A stretch of DNA of 64,000 nucleotides. It comes from Tritrichomonas musculus (Eukaryota; Parabasalia; Tritrichomonadida; Tritrichomonadidae). The notes beneath the pieces were generated by a model, which worked only from the letters and a program-made list of their open reading frames with translations, was not told the DNA's origin and did not search any database. The stretch spans positions 1 through 64,000 of the forward strand of contig JAPFFF010000091.1 in assembly GCA_039105265.1 (NCBI GenBank), read 5' to 3'. Position 1 is the stretch's first letter. Every line of letters begins with the position of its first letter. Below, piece by piece: positions 1 to 10,629 of this stretch. The position numbers and the translations under genes are program-made.

Positions 1-3000
1 CTGAATTGCTCCTTGGGTAAGTTGTTCCTTTGCTGAGTTGTTCCTTTGCTGAGTTGTTTCTTGGCTGAATTGTTCCTTGGCTGAGTTGTTTCTTGGCTGA
101 GATGTTTCTTTGCTAAGTTGTTCCTTGGCTGAGTTGTTTCTTGGGTAAGTTGTTCCTTGGCTGATTTGTTTCTTGGCTGAGTTGTTCCTTGGCTGAGTTG
201 TTCCTTGGCTGAGTTGTTTCTTGGCTGAGATGTTTCTTTGCTAAGTTGTTCCTTGGCTGAGTTGTTTCTTGGGTAAGTTGTTCCTTGGCTGAGTTGTTTC
301 TTGGCTGAGTTGTTTCTTGGCTGAGTTGTTTCTTGGCTGAATTGTTCCTTGGCTGAGTTGTTTCTTGGCTGAGATGTTTCTTTGCTAAGTTGTTCCTTGG
401 CTGAGTTGTTTCTTGGGTAAGTTGTTCCTTGGCTGAGTTGTTTCTTGGCTGAGTTGTTTCTTGGCTGAATTGTTCCTTGGCTGAGTTGTTTCTTGGCTGA
501 GATGTTTCTTTGCTAAGTTGTTCCTTGGCTGAGTTGTTTCTTGGGTAAGTTGTTCCTTGGCTGAGTTGTTTCTTGGGTAAGTTGTTCCTTGGCTGAGTTG
601 TTCCTTGGCTGAGTTGTTTCTTGGCTGAGTTGTTTCTTTGCTAAGTTGTTCCTTGGCTGAGTTGTTTCTTGGGTAAGTTGTTCCTTGGCTGAGTTGTTTC
701 TTGGCTGAGTTGTTTCTTGGCTGAGTTGTTCCTTGGCTGAGTTGTTTCTTGGCTGAGTTGTTTCTTTGCTAAGTTGTTCCTTGGCTGAGTTGTTTCTTGG
801 GTAAGTTGTTCCTTGGCTGAGTTGTTTCTTGGCTGAGTTGCTCCTTGTCTGAATTGCTCCTTGGGTAAGTTGTTCCTTTGCTGAGTTGTTCCTTTGCTGA
901 GTTGTTTCTTGGCTGAATTGTTCCTTGGCTGAGTTGTTTCTTGGCTGAGATGTTTCTTTGCTAAGTTGTTCCTTGGCTGAGTTGTTTCTTGGGTAAGTTG
1001 TTCCTTGGCTGAGTTGTTTCTTGGGTAAGTTGTTCCTTGGCTGAGTTGTTTCTTGGCTGAGTTGTTTCTTGGCTGAGTTGTTTCTTGGCTGAATTGTTCC
1101 TTGGCTGAGTTGTTTCTTGGCTGAGATGTTTCTTTGCTAAGTTGTTCCTTGGCTGAGTTGTTTCTTGGGTAAGTTGTTCCTTGGCTGAGTTGTTTCTTGG
1201 CTGAGTTGTTTCTTGGCTGAATTGTTCCTTGGCTGAGTTGTTTCTTGGCTGAGATGTTTCTTTGCTAAGTTGTTCCTTGGCTGAGTTGTTTCTTGGGTAA
1301 GTTGTTCCTTGGCTGAGTTGTTTCTTGGGTAAGTTGTTCCTTGGCTGAGTTGTTCCTTGGCTGAGTTGTTTCTTGGCTGAGTTGTTTCTTTGCTAAGTTG
1401 TTCCTTGGCTGAGTTGTTTCTTGGGTAAGTTGTTCCTTGGCTGAGTTGTTTCTTGGCTGAGTTGTTTCTTGGCTGAGTTGTTCCTTGGCTGAGTTGTTTC
1501 TTGGCTGAGTTGTTTCTTGGCTGAATTGTTCCTTGGCTGAATTGTTCCTTGGCTGAGTTGTTTCTTGGCTGAGATGTTTCTTTGCTAAGTTGTTCCTTGG
1601 CTGAGTTGTTTCTTGGCTGAGATGTTTCTTTGCTAAGTTGTTCCTTGGCTGAGTTGTTTCTTGGGTAAGTTGTTCCTTGGCTGATTTGTTTCTTTGCTGA
1701 GTTGTTCCTTGGCTGAGTTGTTCCTTGGCTGAGTTGTTTCTTGGCTGAGATGTTTCTTTGCTAAGTTGTTCCTTGGCTGAGTTGTTTCTTGGGTAAGTTG
1801 TTCCTTGGCTGAGTTGTTTCTTGGCTGAGTTGTTTCTTGGCTGAGTTGTTTCTTGGCTGAATTGTTCCTTGGCTGAGTTGTTTCTTGGCTGAGATGTTTC
1901 TTTGCTAAGTTGTTCCTTGGCTGAGTTGTTTCTTGGGTAAGTTGTTCCTTGGCTGAGTTGTTTCTTGGGTAAGTTGTTCCTTGGCTGAGTTGTTCCTTGG
2001 CTGAGTTGTTTCTTGGCTGAGTTGTTTCTTTGCTAAGTTGTTCCTTGGCTGAGTTGTTTCTTGGCTGAGTTGTTTCTTGGGTAAGTTGTTCCTTGGCTGA
2101 GTTGTTTCTTGGCTGAATTGTTCCTTGGCTGAATTGTTCCTTGGCTGAGTTGTTTCTTGGCTGAGATGTTTCTTTGCTAAGTTGTTCCTTGGCTGAGTTG
2201 TTTCTTGGGTAAGTTGTTCCTTGGCTGAGTTGTTCCTTGGCTGAGTTGTTTCTTGGCTGAGATGTTTCTTTGCTAAGTTGTTCCTTGGCTGAGTTGTTTC
2301 TTGGGTAAGTTGTTCCTTGGCTGAGTTGTTTCTTGGCTGAGTTGTTCCTTGGCTGAGTTGTTCCTTGGCTGAGTTGTTTCTTGGCTGAGATGTTTCTTTG
2401 CTAAGTTGTTCCTTGGCTGAGTTGTTTCTTGGGTAAGTTGTTCCTTGGCTGAGTTGTTTCTTGGCTGAGTTGTTTCTTGGCTGAGTTGTTTCTTGGCTGA
2501 ATTGTTCCTTGGCTGAGTTGTTTCTTGGGTAAGTTGTTCCTTGGCTGAGTTGTTTCTTGGCTGAATTGTTCCTTGGCTGAGTTATTTCTTGGCTGAGATG
2601 TTTCTTTGCTAAGTTGTTCCTTGGCTGAGTTGTTCCTTGGCTGAGTTGTTTCTTGGCTGAGTTGTTTCTTGGCTGAGTTGTTCCTTGGCTGAGTTGTTCC
2701 TTGGCTGAGTTGTTTCTTGGCTGAGATGTTTCTTTGCTAAGTTGTTCCTTGGCTGAGTTGTTTCTTGGGTAAGTTGTTTCTTGGCTGAGATGTTTCTTTG
2801 CTAAGTTGTTCCTTGGCTGAGTTGTTTCTTTGCTAAGTTGTTCCTTGGCTGAGTTGTTCCTTGGCTGAGTTGTTTCTTGGCTGAGTTGTTTCTTGGCTGA
2901 GTTGTTCCTTGGCTGAGTTGTTCCTTGGCTGAGTTGTTTCTTGGCTGAGATGTTTCTTTGCTAAGTTGTTCCTTGGCTGAGTTGTTTCTTTGCTAAGTTG

Positions 3001-3476
3001 TTCCTTGGCTGAGTTGTTTCTTGGGTAAGTAGTTCCTTGGCTGAGTTGTTTCTTGGCTGAGTTGTTTCTTGGCTGAATTGTTCCTTGGCTGAGTTGTTTC
3101 TTGGCTGAGATGTTTCTTTGCTAAGTTGTTCCTTGGCTGAGTTGTTTCTTGGGTAAGTTGTTCCTTGGCTGAGTTGTTTCTTGGCTGAGATGTTTCTTTG
3201 CTAAGTTGTTCCTTGGCTGAGTTGTTTCTTGGGTAAGTTGTTCCTTGGCTGAGATGTTTCTTTGCTAAGTTGTTCCTTGGCTGAGTTGTTTCTTGGGTAA
3301 GTTGTTCCTTGGCTGAGTTGTTTCTTGGCTGAATTGTTCCTTGGCTGAATTGTTCCTTGGCTGAGTTGTTTCTTGGCTGAGATGTTTCTTTGCTAAGTTG
3401 TTCCTTGGCTGAGTTGTTTCTTGGGTAAGTTGTTCCTTGGCTGAGTTGTTTCTTGGCTGAGTTGTTTCTTGGCTGA
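1..3476. repeat. Type A satellite domain
   Basis: This domain is dominated by monomers d, b, c, a and e. Monomer d starts at 101, 229, 373, 501, 949, 1125, 1253, 1573, 1621, 1749 and 1893, with a d-like GTTGTTTCTTTGCTAA at 629, 757 and 1381, so the spacing is mostly 128 or 144 bp. The canonical unit is d-b-c-b-a-a-e-a. The first four bases are the tail of a monomer outside the window, and the next five monomers match the series following landmark j at 837, so the first ~130 bases repeat at 849 onward, 848 bp (53 monomers) away. Rare variants include TTTGTTTCTTTGCTGA near 1683 and a GTTATTTC monomer near 2581. No coding or regulatory feature is seen. Confidence 0.85.
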
Positions 3477-3940
3477 ATTGTTCCTTGGCTGAATTGTTCC
3501 TTGGCTGAGTTGTTTCTTGGCTGAGTTGCTCCTTGGGTAAGTTGTTCCTTGGCTGAGTTGTTCCTTGGCTGAGTTGTTTCTTGGCTGAATTGTTCCTTGG
3601 CTGAGTTGTTTCTTGGCTGAATTGTTCATTGGCTGAGTTGTTTCTTGGCTGAGTTGTTTCTTGGCTGAGTTGCTCCTTGGCTGAGTTGCTCCTTGGGTAA
3701 GTTGTTCCTTGGCTGAGTTGTTCCTTTGCTGAGTTGTTTCTTGGCTGAATTGTTCCTTGGCTGAATTGTTCCTTGGCTGAGTTGTTTCTTGGCTGAGTTG
3801 CTCCTTGGCTGAGTTGCTCCTTGGGTAAGTTGTTCCTTGGCTGAGTTGTTCCTTTGCTGAGTTGTTTCTTGGCTGAATTGTTCCTTGGCTGAGTTGTTTC
3901 TTGGCTGAATTGTTCATTGGCTGAGTTGTTCCTTGGCTGA
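3477..3940. repeat. Short type B satellite domain
   Basis: About 29 monomers enriched in g, h, f, e and i. Monomer h (GTTGCTCCTTGGGTAA) appears near 3525, followed by two g-h-b-f-a series. Monomer i (ATTGTTCATTGGCTGA) occurs twice, near 3621 and 3909. The domain ends at landmark monomer j at 3941. The same B-then-j arrangement recurs through the window. The left boundary is approximate, because A and B share monomers a, b and e. Confidence 0.75.
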
Positions 3941-4996
3941 GTTGCTCCTTGTCTGAGTTGCTCCTTGGGTAAGTTGTTCCTTTGCTGAGTTGTTCCTTTG
4001 CTGAGTTGTTTCTTGGCTGAATTGTTCCTTGGCTGAGTTGTTTCTTGGCTGAGATGTTTCTTTGCTAAGTTGTTCCTTGGCTGAGTTGTTTCTTGGGTAA
4101 GTTGTTCCTTGGCTGAGTTGTTTCTTGGCTGAATTGTTCCTTGGCTGAGTTGTTTCTTGGCTGAATTGTTCCTTGGCTGAGTTGTTTCTTGGCTGAGTTG
4201 TTTCTTGGCTGAATTGTTCCTTGGCTGAGTTGTTTCTTGGCTGAATTGTTCCTTGGCTGAGTTGTTTCTTGGCTGAATTGCTCCTTGACTGAGTTGCTCC
4301 TTGGGTAAGTTGTTCCTTGGCTGAGTTGTTCCTTTGCTGAGTTTTTTCTTGGCTGAGTTGTTCCTTGGCTGAGTTGTTCCTTGGCTGAGTTGTTCCTTGG
4401 CTGAGTTGTTTCTTGGCTGAGATGTTTCTTTGCTAAGTTGTTTCTTGGGTAAGTTGTTCCTTGGCTGAGTTGTTTCTTGGCTGAGTTGTTTCTTGGCTGA
4501 GTTGTTCCTTGGCTGAGTTGTTCCTTGGCTGAGTTGTTTCTTGGGTAAGTTGTTTCTTGGCTGAGTTGTTTCTTGGCTGAATTGTTCCTTGGCTGAGTTG
4601 TTTCTTGGCTGAGATGTTTCTTTGCTAAGTTGTTCCTTGGCTGAGTTGTTTCTTGGGTAAGTTGTTCCTTGGCTGAGTTGTTTCTTGGCTGAATTGTTCC
4701 TTGGCTGAGTTGTTTCTTGGCTGAATTGTTCCTTGGCTGAGTTGTTTCTTGGCTGAGTTGTTTCTTGGCTGAATTGTTCCTTGGCTGAGTTGTTTCTTGG
4801 CTGAATTGTTCCTTGGCTGAGTTGTTTCTTGGCTGAATTGCTCCTTGACTGAGTTGCTCCTTGGGTAAGTTGTTCCTTGGCTGAGTTGTTCCTTTGCTGA
4901 GTTTTTTCTTGGCTGAATTGTTCCTTGGCTGAGTTGTTTCTTGGCTGAATTGTTCCTTGGCTGAGTTGTTTCTTGGCTGAGATGTTTCTTTGCTAA
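3941..4996. repeat. Mixed A/B satellite segment with internal 560-bp duplication
   Basis: It opens with landmark j at 3941, followed by h-f-f-a-e as after most other j monomers. It then alternates type A stretches with runs of a and e. A rare monomer containing CTCCTTGACT lies at 4281-4290 and again at 4841-4850, exactly 560 bp (35 monomers) apart, with matching flanks, so this part was locally duplicated. A third copy of that rare monomer lies at 9176-9185 and belongs to the 4,335-bp duplication. The segment ends at a 15-bp monomer. Confidence 0.75.
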
Positions 4997-5670
4997 GTTG
5001 TTTTTGGCTGAGTTGCTTCTTGGCTGAGTTGCTCCTTGTCTGAGTTGCTCCTTGGGTAAGTTGTTCCTTTGCTGAGTTGTTCCTTTGCTGAGTTGTTTCT
5101 TGGCTGAATTGTTCCTTGGCTGAGTTGTTTTTTGGCTGAGTTGCTCCTTGGCTAAGTTGTTTTTTGGCTGAGTTTCTTCTTGGGTAAGTTGTTCCTTGGA
5201 TGAGTTGTTTTTTGGCTGAGTTACTCCTTGGCTGAGTTGTTCCCTGGCTGAGTTGTTCCTTGGCTGAGATTTTTCTTTGCTAAGTTGTTTTTTGGATGAG
5301 TTGCTTCTTGGGTAAGTTGTTCCTTTGCTGAGTTGTTTCTTGGCTGGATTGTTCCTTGGCTGAGTTGTTTCTTGGCTGAGTTGCTCCTTGGCTGAGTTGC
5401 TTCTTGGGTAAGTTGTTCCTTGGCTGAGTTGTTCCTTTGCTGAGTTGTTTCTTGGCTGAATTGTTCTTTGGCTGAGTTGTTCCTTTGCTGAGTTGTTTTT
5501 TGGCTGAGTTGCTCCTTGGCTAAGTTGATTTTTGGCTGAGTTGCTTCTTGGGTAAGTTGTTCCTTTGCTGAGTTGTTTCTTGGCTGAATTGTTCCTTGGC
5601 TGAGTTGTTTCTTGGCTGAGTTGCTCCTTGGCTGAGTTGCTCCTTGGGTAAGTTGTTCCTTGGCTGAGTT
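4555..5670. repeat. Segmental duplication, 4,335-bp spacing, left copy
   Basis: This stretch of about 1.1 kb matches 8890-10005 at a constant offset of 4,335 bp (271 monomers less one base). Shared rare markers are the CTCCTTGACT monomer (4841 and 9176), the 15-bp monomer (4997 and 9332), landmark j (5028 and 9363), a TTCCCTGG monomer near 5240, a GGATGA monomer near 5290 and an l monomer at 5524. The match is lost beyond about 5670. The left limit near 4555 is approximate. The offset of one base less than a multiple of 16 is fully accounted for by one 15-bp monomer between the copies. Confidence 0.8.
4997..5011. repeat. Off-register 15-bp monomer (first copy)
   Basis: The monomer reads GTTGTTTTTGGCTGA, 15 bp instead of 16, with a run of five T where the commonest related monomer has six. 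Monomer starts shift from mod 16 = 5 to mod 16 = 4 here. The only other register shift in the window is at 9332-9346, in the same flanking context. A one-base loss in a T run is the simplest explanation. A base-calling error is possible but less likely, because the duplicated copy shows the same change. Confidence 0.9.
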
Positions 5671-8323
5671 GCTCCTTGGCTAAGTTGTTTTTTGGATGAG
5701 TTGCTTCTTGGGTAAGTTGTTCCTTTGCTGAGTTGTTTCTTGGCTGGATTGTTTCTTGGCTGAGTTGTTTCTTGGCTGAGTTGCTCCTTGGCTGAGTTGC
5801 TCCTTGGGTAAGTTGTTCCTTTGCTGAGTTGTTTCTTGGCTGAATTGTTCCTTGGCTGAGTTGTTTCTTGGCTGAGTTGCTCCTTGGCTGAGTTGTTCCT
5901 TGGCTGAGTTGTTTCTTGGCTGAGTTGCTCCTTGGCTAAGTTGTTTTTTGGATGAGTTGCTTCTTGGGTAAGTTGTTCCTTTGCTGAGTTGTTTCTTGGC
6001 TGGATTGTTTCTTGGCTGAGTTGTTTCTTGGCTGAGTTGCTCCTTGGCTGAGTTGCTCCTTGGGTAAGTTGTTCCTTGGCTGAGTTGTTCCTTTGCTGAG
6101 TTGTTTCTTGGCTGAATTGTTCTTTGGCTGAGTTGTTCCTTGGCTGAGTTGTTCCTTGGCTAAGTTGTTTTTTGGCTGAGTTGCTCCTTGGCTAAGTTGA
6201 TTTTTGGCTGAGTTGCTTCTTGGGTAAGTTGTTCCTTTGCTGAATTGTTTCTTGGCTGAGTTGTTCCTTGGCTGAGTTGCTCCTTGGCTGAGTTGCTCCT
6301 TGGGTAAGTTGTTCCTTTGCTGAGTTGTTTCTTGGCTGGATTGTTCCTTGGCTGAGTTGTTTCTTGGCTGAGTTGCTCCTTGGCTGAGTTGCTCCTTGGG
6401 TAAGTTGTTCCTTGGCTGAGTTGTTCCTTTGCTGAGTTGTTTCTTGGCTGAATTGTTCTTTGGCTGAGTTGTTCCTTGGCTGAGTTGTTCCTTGGCTAAG
6501 TTGTTCCTTGGCTGAGTTGTTCCTTTGCTGAGTTGTTTCTTGGCTGAGTTGCTCCTTGGCTAAGTTGATTTTTGGCTGAGTTGCTTCTTGGGTAAGTTGT
6601 TCCTTTGCTGAGTTGTTTCTTGGCTGAATTGTTCCTTGGCTGAGTTGTTTCTTGGCTGAGTTGCTCCTTGGCTGAGTTGCTTCTTGGGTAAGTTGTTCCT
6701 TTGCTGAGTTGTTTCTTGGCTGGATTGTTCCTTGGCTCAGTTGTTTCTTGGCTGAGTTGCTCCTTGGCTGAGTTGCTCCTTGGGTAAGTTGTTCCTTGGC
6801 TGAGTTGTTCCTTTGCTGAGTTGTTTCTTGGCTGAATTGTTCTTTGGCTGAGTTGTTCCTTGGCTGAGTTGTTCCTTGGCTAAGTTGTTCCTTGGCTGGA
6901 TTGTTCCTTGCCTGAGTTGTTTCTTGGCTGAGTTGTTCTTTGGCTGAGTTGTTCCTTGGCTGAGTTGTTCCTTGGCTAAGTTGTTCCTTGGCTGAGTTGT
7001 TCCTTTGCTGAGTTGTTTCTTGGCTGAGTTGCTCCTTGGCTAAGTTGATTTTTGGCTGAGTTGCTTCTTGGGTAAGTTGTTCCTTTGCTGAGTTGTTTCT
7101 TGGCTGAATTGTTCCTTGGCTGAGTTGTTTCTTGGCTGAGTTGCTCCTTGGCTGAGTTGCTTCTTGGGTAAGTTGTTCCTTTGCTGAATTGTTTCTTGGC
7201 TGAGTTGTTCCTTGGCTGAGTTGCTCCTTGGCTGAGTTGCTCCTTGGGTAAGTTGTTCCTTTGCTGAGTTGTTTCTTGGCTGAATTGTTCCTTGGCTGAG
7301 TTGTTTCTTGGCTGAGTTGCTCCTTGGCTGAGTTGCTCCTTGGGTAAGTTGTTCCTTGGCTGAGTTGTTCCTTTGCTGAGTTGTTTCTTGGCTGAATTGT
7401 TCTTTGGCTGAGTTGTTCCTTGGCTGAGTTGTTCCTTGGCTAAGTTGTTCCTTGGCTGAGTTGTTCCTTTGCTGAGTTGTTTCTTGGCTGAGTTGCTCCT
7501 TGGCTAAGTTGATTTTTGGCTGAGTTGCTTCTTGGGTAAGTTGTTCCTTTGCTGAGTTGTTTCTTGGCTGAATTGTTCCTTGGCTGAGTTGTTTCTTGGC
7601 TGAGTTGCTCCTTGGCTGAGTTGCTTCTTGGGTAAGTTGTTCCTTTGCTGAGTTGTTTCTTGGCTGGATTGTTCCTTGGCTCAGTTGTTTCTTGGCTGAG
7701 TTGCTCCTTGGCTGAGTTGCTCCTTGGGTAAGTTGTTCCTTGGCTGAGTTGTTCCTTTGCTGAGTTGTTTCTTGGCTGAATTGTTCTTTGGCTGAGTTGT
7801 TCCTTGGCTGAGTTGTTCCTTGGCTAAGTTGTTCCTTGGCTGAGTTGTTCCTTTGCTGAGTTGTTTCTTGGCTGAGTTGCTCCTTGGCTAAGTTGTTTTT
7901 TGGCTGAGTTGCTCCTTGGCTAAGTTGTTTTTTGGCTGAGTTGCTTCTTGGGTAAGTTGTTCCTTTGCTGAGTTGTTTCTTGGCTGAATTGTTCCTTGGC
8001 TGAGTTGTTTCTTGGCTGAGTTGCTCCTTGGCTGAGTTGCTCCTTGGGTAAGTTGTTCCTTGGCTGAGTTGTTCCTTTGCTGAGTTGTTTCTTGGCTGAA
8101 TTGTTCCTTGGCTGAGTTGTTTTTTGGCTGAGTTGCTCCTTGGCTAAGTTGTTTTTTGGCTGAGTTTCTTCTTGGGTAAGTTGTTCCTTGGATGAGTTGT
8201 TTTTTGGCTGAGTTACTCCTTGCCTGAGTTGTTCCTTGGCTGAGTTGTTCCTTGGCTGAGTTGTTCCTTGGCTGAGTTGTTTCTTGGCTGAGTTGCTCCT
8301 TGGCTAAGTTGTTTTTTGGATGA
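5012..8323. repeat. Type C satellite domain, the most diverse monomers
   Basis: Landmark j at 5028 and a short h-f-f-a-e head are followed by a domain with almost no d monomers. It is rich in variants rare elsewhere: GTTGTTTTTTGGCTGA, k, l, m followed by ATTGTTCC, GTTGCTTCTTGGGTAA, GTTGCTCCTTGGCTAA and ATTGTTCTTTGGCTGA. Monomer l starts at 5524, 6196, 6564, 7044 and 7508, at spacings of 672, 368, 480 and 464 bp, all multiples of 16. The domain ends with a k monomer at 8308, after which b and d monomers resume. The higher variant diversity could mean an older, less recently homogenised part of the array; that is inference. Confidence 0.85.
6481..7910. repeat. Tandem 480/464-bp higher-order units inside the C domain
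   Basis: Three consecutive units begin near 6481, 6961 and 7425 with the same monomer order: b-type, GTTGTTCCTTGGCTAA, b, f, a, GTTGCTCCTTGGCTAA, l, GTTGCTTCTTGGGTAA, f, a, e and so on. They are 480 bp (30 monomers) and 464 bp (29 monomers) apart. A rare CTCAG change lies at 6736 and again at 7680, 944 bp (59 monomers) apart, so units one and three share it while the middle unit differs there. Unit limits are approximate. Confidence 0.75.
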
Positions 8324-9331
8324 GTTGTTCCTTGGCTGAGTTGTTTCTTGGCTGAGATGTTTCTTTGCTAAGTTGTTCCTTGGCTGAGTTGTTTCTTGGG
8401 TAAGTTGTTCCTTGGCTGAGTTGTTTCTTGGCTGAGTTGTTTCTTGGCTGAGTTGTTCCTTGGCTGAGTTGTTTCTTGGCTGAGTTGTTTCTTGGCTGAA
8501 TTGTTCCTTGGCTGAATTGTTCCTTGGCTGAGTTGTTTCTTGGCTGAGATGTTTCTTTGCTAAGTTGTTCCTTGGCTGAGTTGTTTCTTGGGTAAGTTGT
8601 TCCTTGGCTGATTTGTTTCTTTGCTGAGTTGTTCCTTGGCTGAGTTGTTCCTTGGCTGAGTTGTTTCTTGGCTGAGATGTTTCTTTGCTAAGTTGTTCCT
8701 TGGCTGAGTTGTTTCTTGGGTAAGTTGTTCCTTGGCTGAGTTGTTTCTTGGCTGAGTTGTTTCTTGGCTGAGTTGTTTCTTGGCTGAATTGTTCCTTGGC
8801 TGAGTTGTTTCTTGGCTGAGATGTTTCTTTGCTAAGTTGTTCCTTGGCTGAGTTGTTTCTTGGGTAAGTTGTTCCTTGGCTGAGTTGTTTCTTGGCTGAG
8901 TTGTTTCTTGGCTGAATTGTTCCTTGGCTGAGTTGTTTCTTGGCTGAGATGTTTCTTTGCTAAGTTGTTCCTTGGCTGAGTTGTTTCTTGGGTAAGTTGT
9001 TCCTTGGCTGAGTTGTTTCTTGGCTGAATTGTTCCTTGGCTGAGTTGTTTCTTGGCTGAATTGTTCCTTGGCTGAGTTGTTTCTTGGCTGAGTTGTTTCT
9101 TGGCTGAATTGTTCCTTGGCTGAGTTGTTTCTTGGCTGAATTGTTCCTTGGCTGAGTTGTTTCTTGGCTGAATTGCTCCTTGACTGAGTTGCTCCTTGGG
9201 TAAGTTGTTCCTTGGCTGAGTTGTTCCTTTGCTGAGTTTTTTCTTGGCTGAATTGTTCCTTGGCTGAGTTGTTTCTTGGCTGAATTGTTCCTTGGCTGAG
9301 TTGTTTCTTGGCTGAGATGTTTCTTTGCTAA
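8324..9331. repeat. Type A satellite domain
   Basis: A stretch of about 1 kb that returns to the d-b-c-b-a-a-e-a unit between two C-rich domains. The d monomers recur at about 128-144 bp and a TTTGTTTCTTTGCTGA variant lies near 8610. From about 8890 it is the second copy of the 4,335-bp duplication. The domain ends at the second 15-bp monomer. Confidence 0.75.
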
Positions 9332-10005
9332 GTTGTTTTTGGCTGAGTTGCTTCTTGGCTGAGTTGCTCCTTGTCTGAGTTGCTCCTTGGGTAAGTTGTT
9401 CCTTTGCTGAGTTGTTCCTTTGCTGAGTTGTTTCTTGGCTGAATTGTTCCTTGGCTGAGTTGTTTTTTGGCTGAGTTGCTCCTTGGCTAAGTTGTTTTTT
9501 GGCTGAGTTTCTTCTTGGGTAAGTTGTTCCTTGGATGAGTTGTTTTTTGGCTGAGTTACTCCTTGGCTGAGTTGTTCCCTGGCTGAGTTGTTCCTTGGCT
9601 GAGATTTTTCTTTGCTAAGTTGTTTTTTGGATGAGTTGCTTCTTGGGTAAGTTGTTCCTTTGCTGAGTTGTTTCTTGGCTGGATTGTTCCTTGGCTGAGT
9701 TGTTTCTTGGCTGAGTTGCTCCTTGGCTGAGTTGCTTCTTGGGTAAGTTGTTCCTTGGCTGAGTTGTTCCTTTGCTGAGTTGTTTCTTGGCTGAATTGTT
9801 CTTTGGCTGAGTTGTTCCTTTGCTGAGTTGTTTTTTGGCTGAGTTGCTCCTTGGCTAAGTTGATTTTTGGCTGAGTTGCTTCTTGGGTAAGTTGTTCCTT
9901 TGCTGAGTTGTTTCTTGGCTGAATTGTTCCTTGGCTGAGTTGTTTCTTGGCTGAGTTGCTCCTTGGCTGAGTTGCTCCTTGGGTAAGTTGTTCCTTGGCT
10001 GAGTT
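8890..10005. repeat. Segmental duplication, 4,335-bp spacing, right copy
   Basis: The partner of 4555-5670. It reproduces in order the CTCCTTGACT monomer (9176-9185), the 15-bp monomer (9332-9346), landmark j (9363), the TTCCCTGG monomer and the first k and l monomers. After about 10005 the copies diverge. The boundaries were judged by eye. Confidence 0.8.
9332..9346. repeat. Off-register 15-bp monomer (second copy)
   Basis: The same GTTGTTTTTGGCTGA 15-mer as at 4997-5011, again preceded by a d monomer and followed by GTTGCTTCTTGGCTGA and landmark j. Monomer starts move from mod 16 = 4 to mod 16 = 3 and stay there to the end of the window. It is best read as a duplicate of the first event, not an independent one. 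Confidence 0.9.
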
Positions 10006-10629
10006 GTTTCTTGGCTGGATTGTTCCTTGGCTGAGTTGTTTCTTGGCTGAGTTGCTCCTTGGCTGAGTTGCTCCTTGGGTAAGTTGTTCCTTGGCTGAGT
10101 TGTTCCTTTGCTGAGTTGTTTCTTGGCTGAATTGTTCTTTGGCTGAGTTGCTCCTTGGCTAAGTTGTTTTTTGGCTGAGTTTCTTCTTGGGTAAGTTGTT
10201 CCTTGGATGAGTTGTTTTTTGGCTGAGTTACTCCTTGCCTGAGTTGTTCCTTGGCTGAGTTGTTCCTTGCCTGAGTTGTTCCTTGGCTGAGTTGTTCCTT
10301 GGCTGAGTTGTTTCTTGGCTGAGTTGCTCCTTGGCTAAGTTGTTTTTTGGATGAGTTGCTTCTTGGGTAAGTTGTTCCTTTGCTGAGTTGTTTCTTGGCT
10401 GGATTGTTTCTTGGCTGAGTTGTTTCTTGGCTGAGTTGCTCCTTGGCTGAGTTGCTCCTTGGGTAAGTTGTTCCTTGGCTGAGTTGTTCCTTTGCTGAGT
10501 TGTTTCTTGGCTGAATTGTTCATTGGCTGAATTGTTCCTTGGCTGAGTTGTTTCTTGCCTGAATTGTTCCTTGGCTAAGTTGTTCATTGGCTGAGTTGTT
10601 CCTTTGCTGAGTTGTTTCTTGGCTGAGTT

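Noticed and set aside
4997-5011. A transposon footprint or target-site duplication at the 15-bp monomer
   Set aside because: The change is a single T fewer in a T run, with flanking monomers intact; no extra sequence or duplicated target is present.
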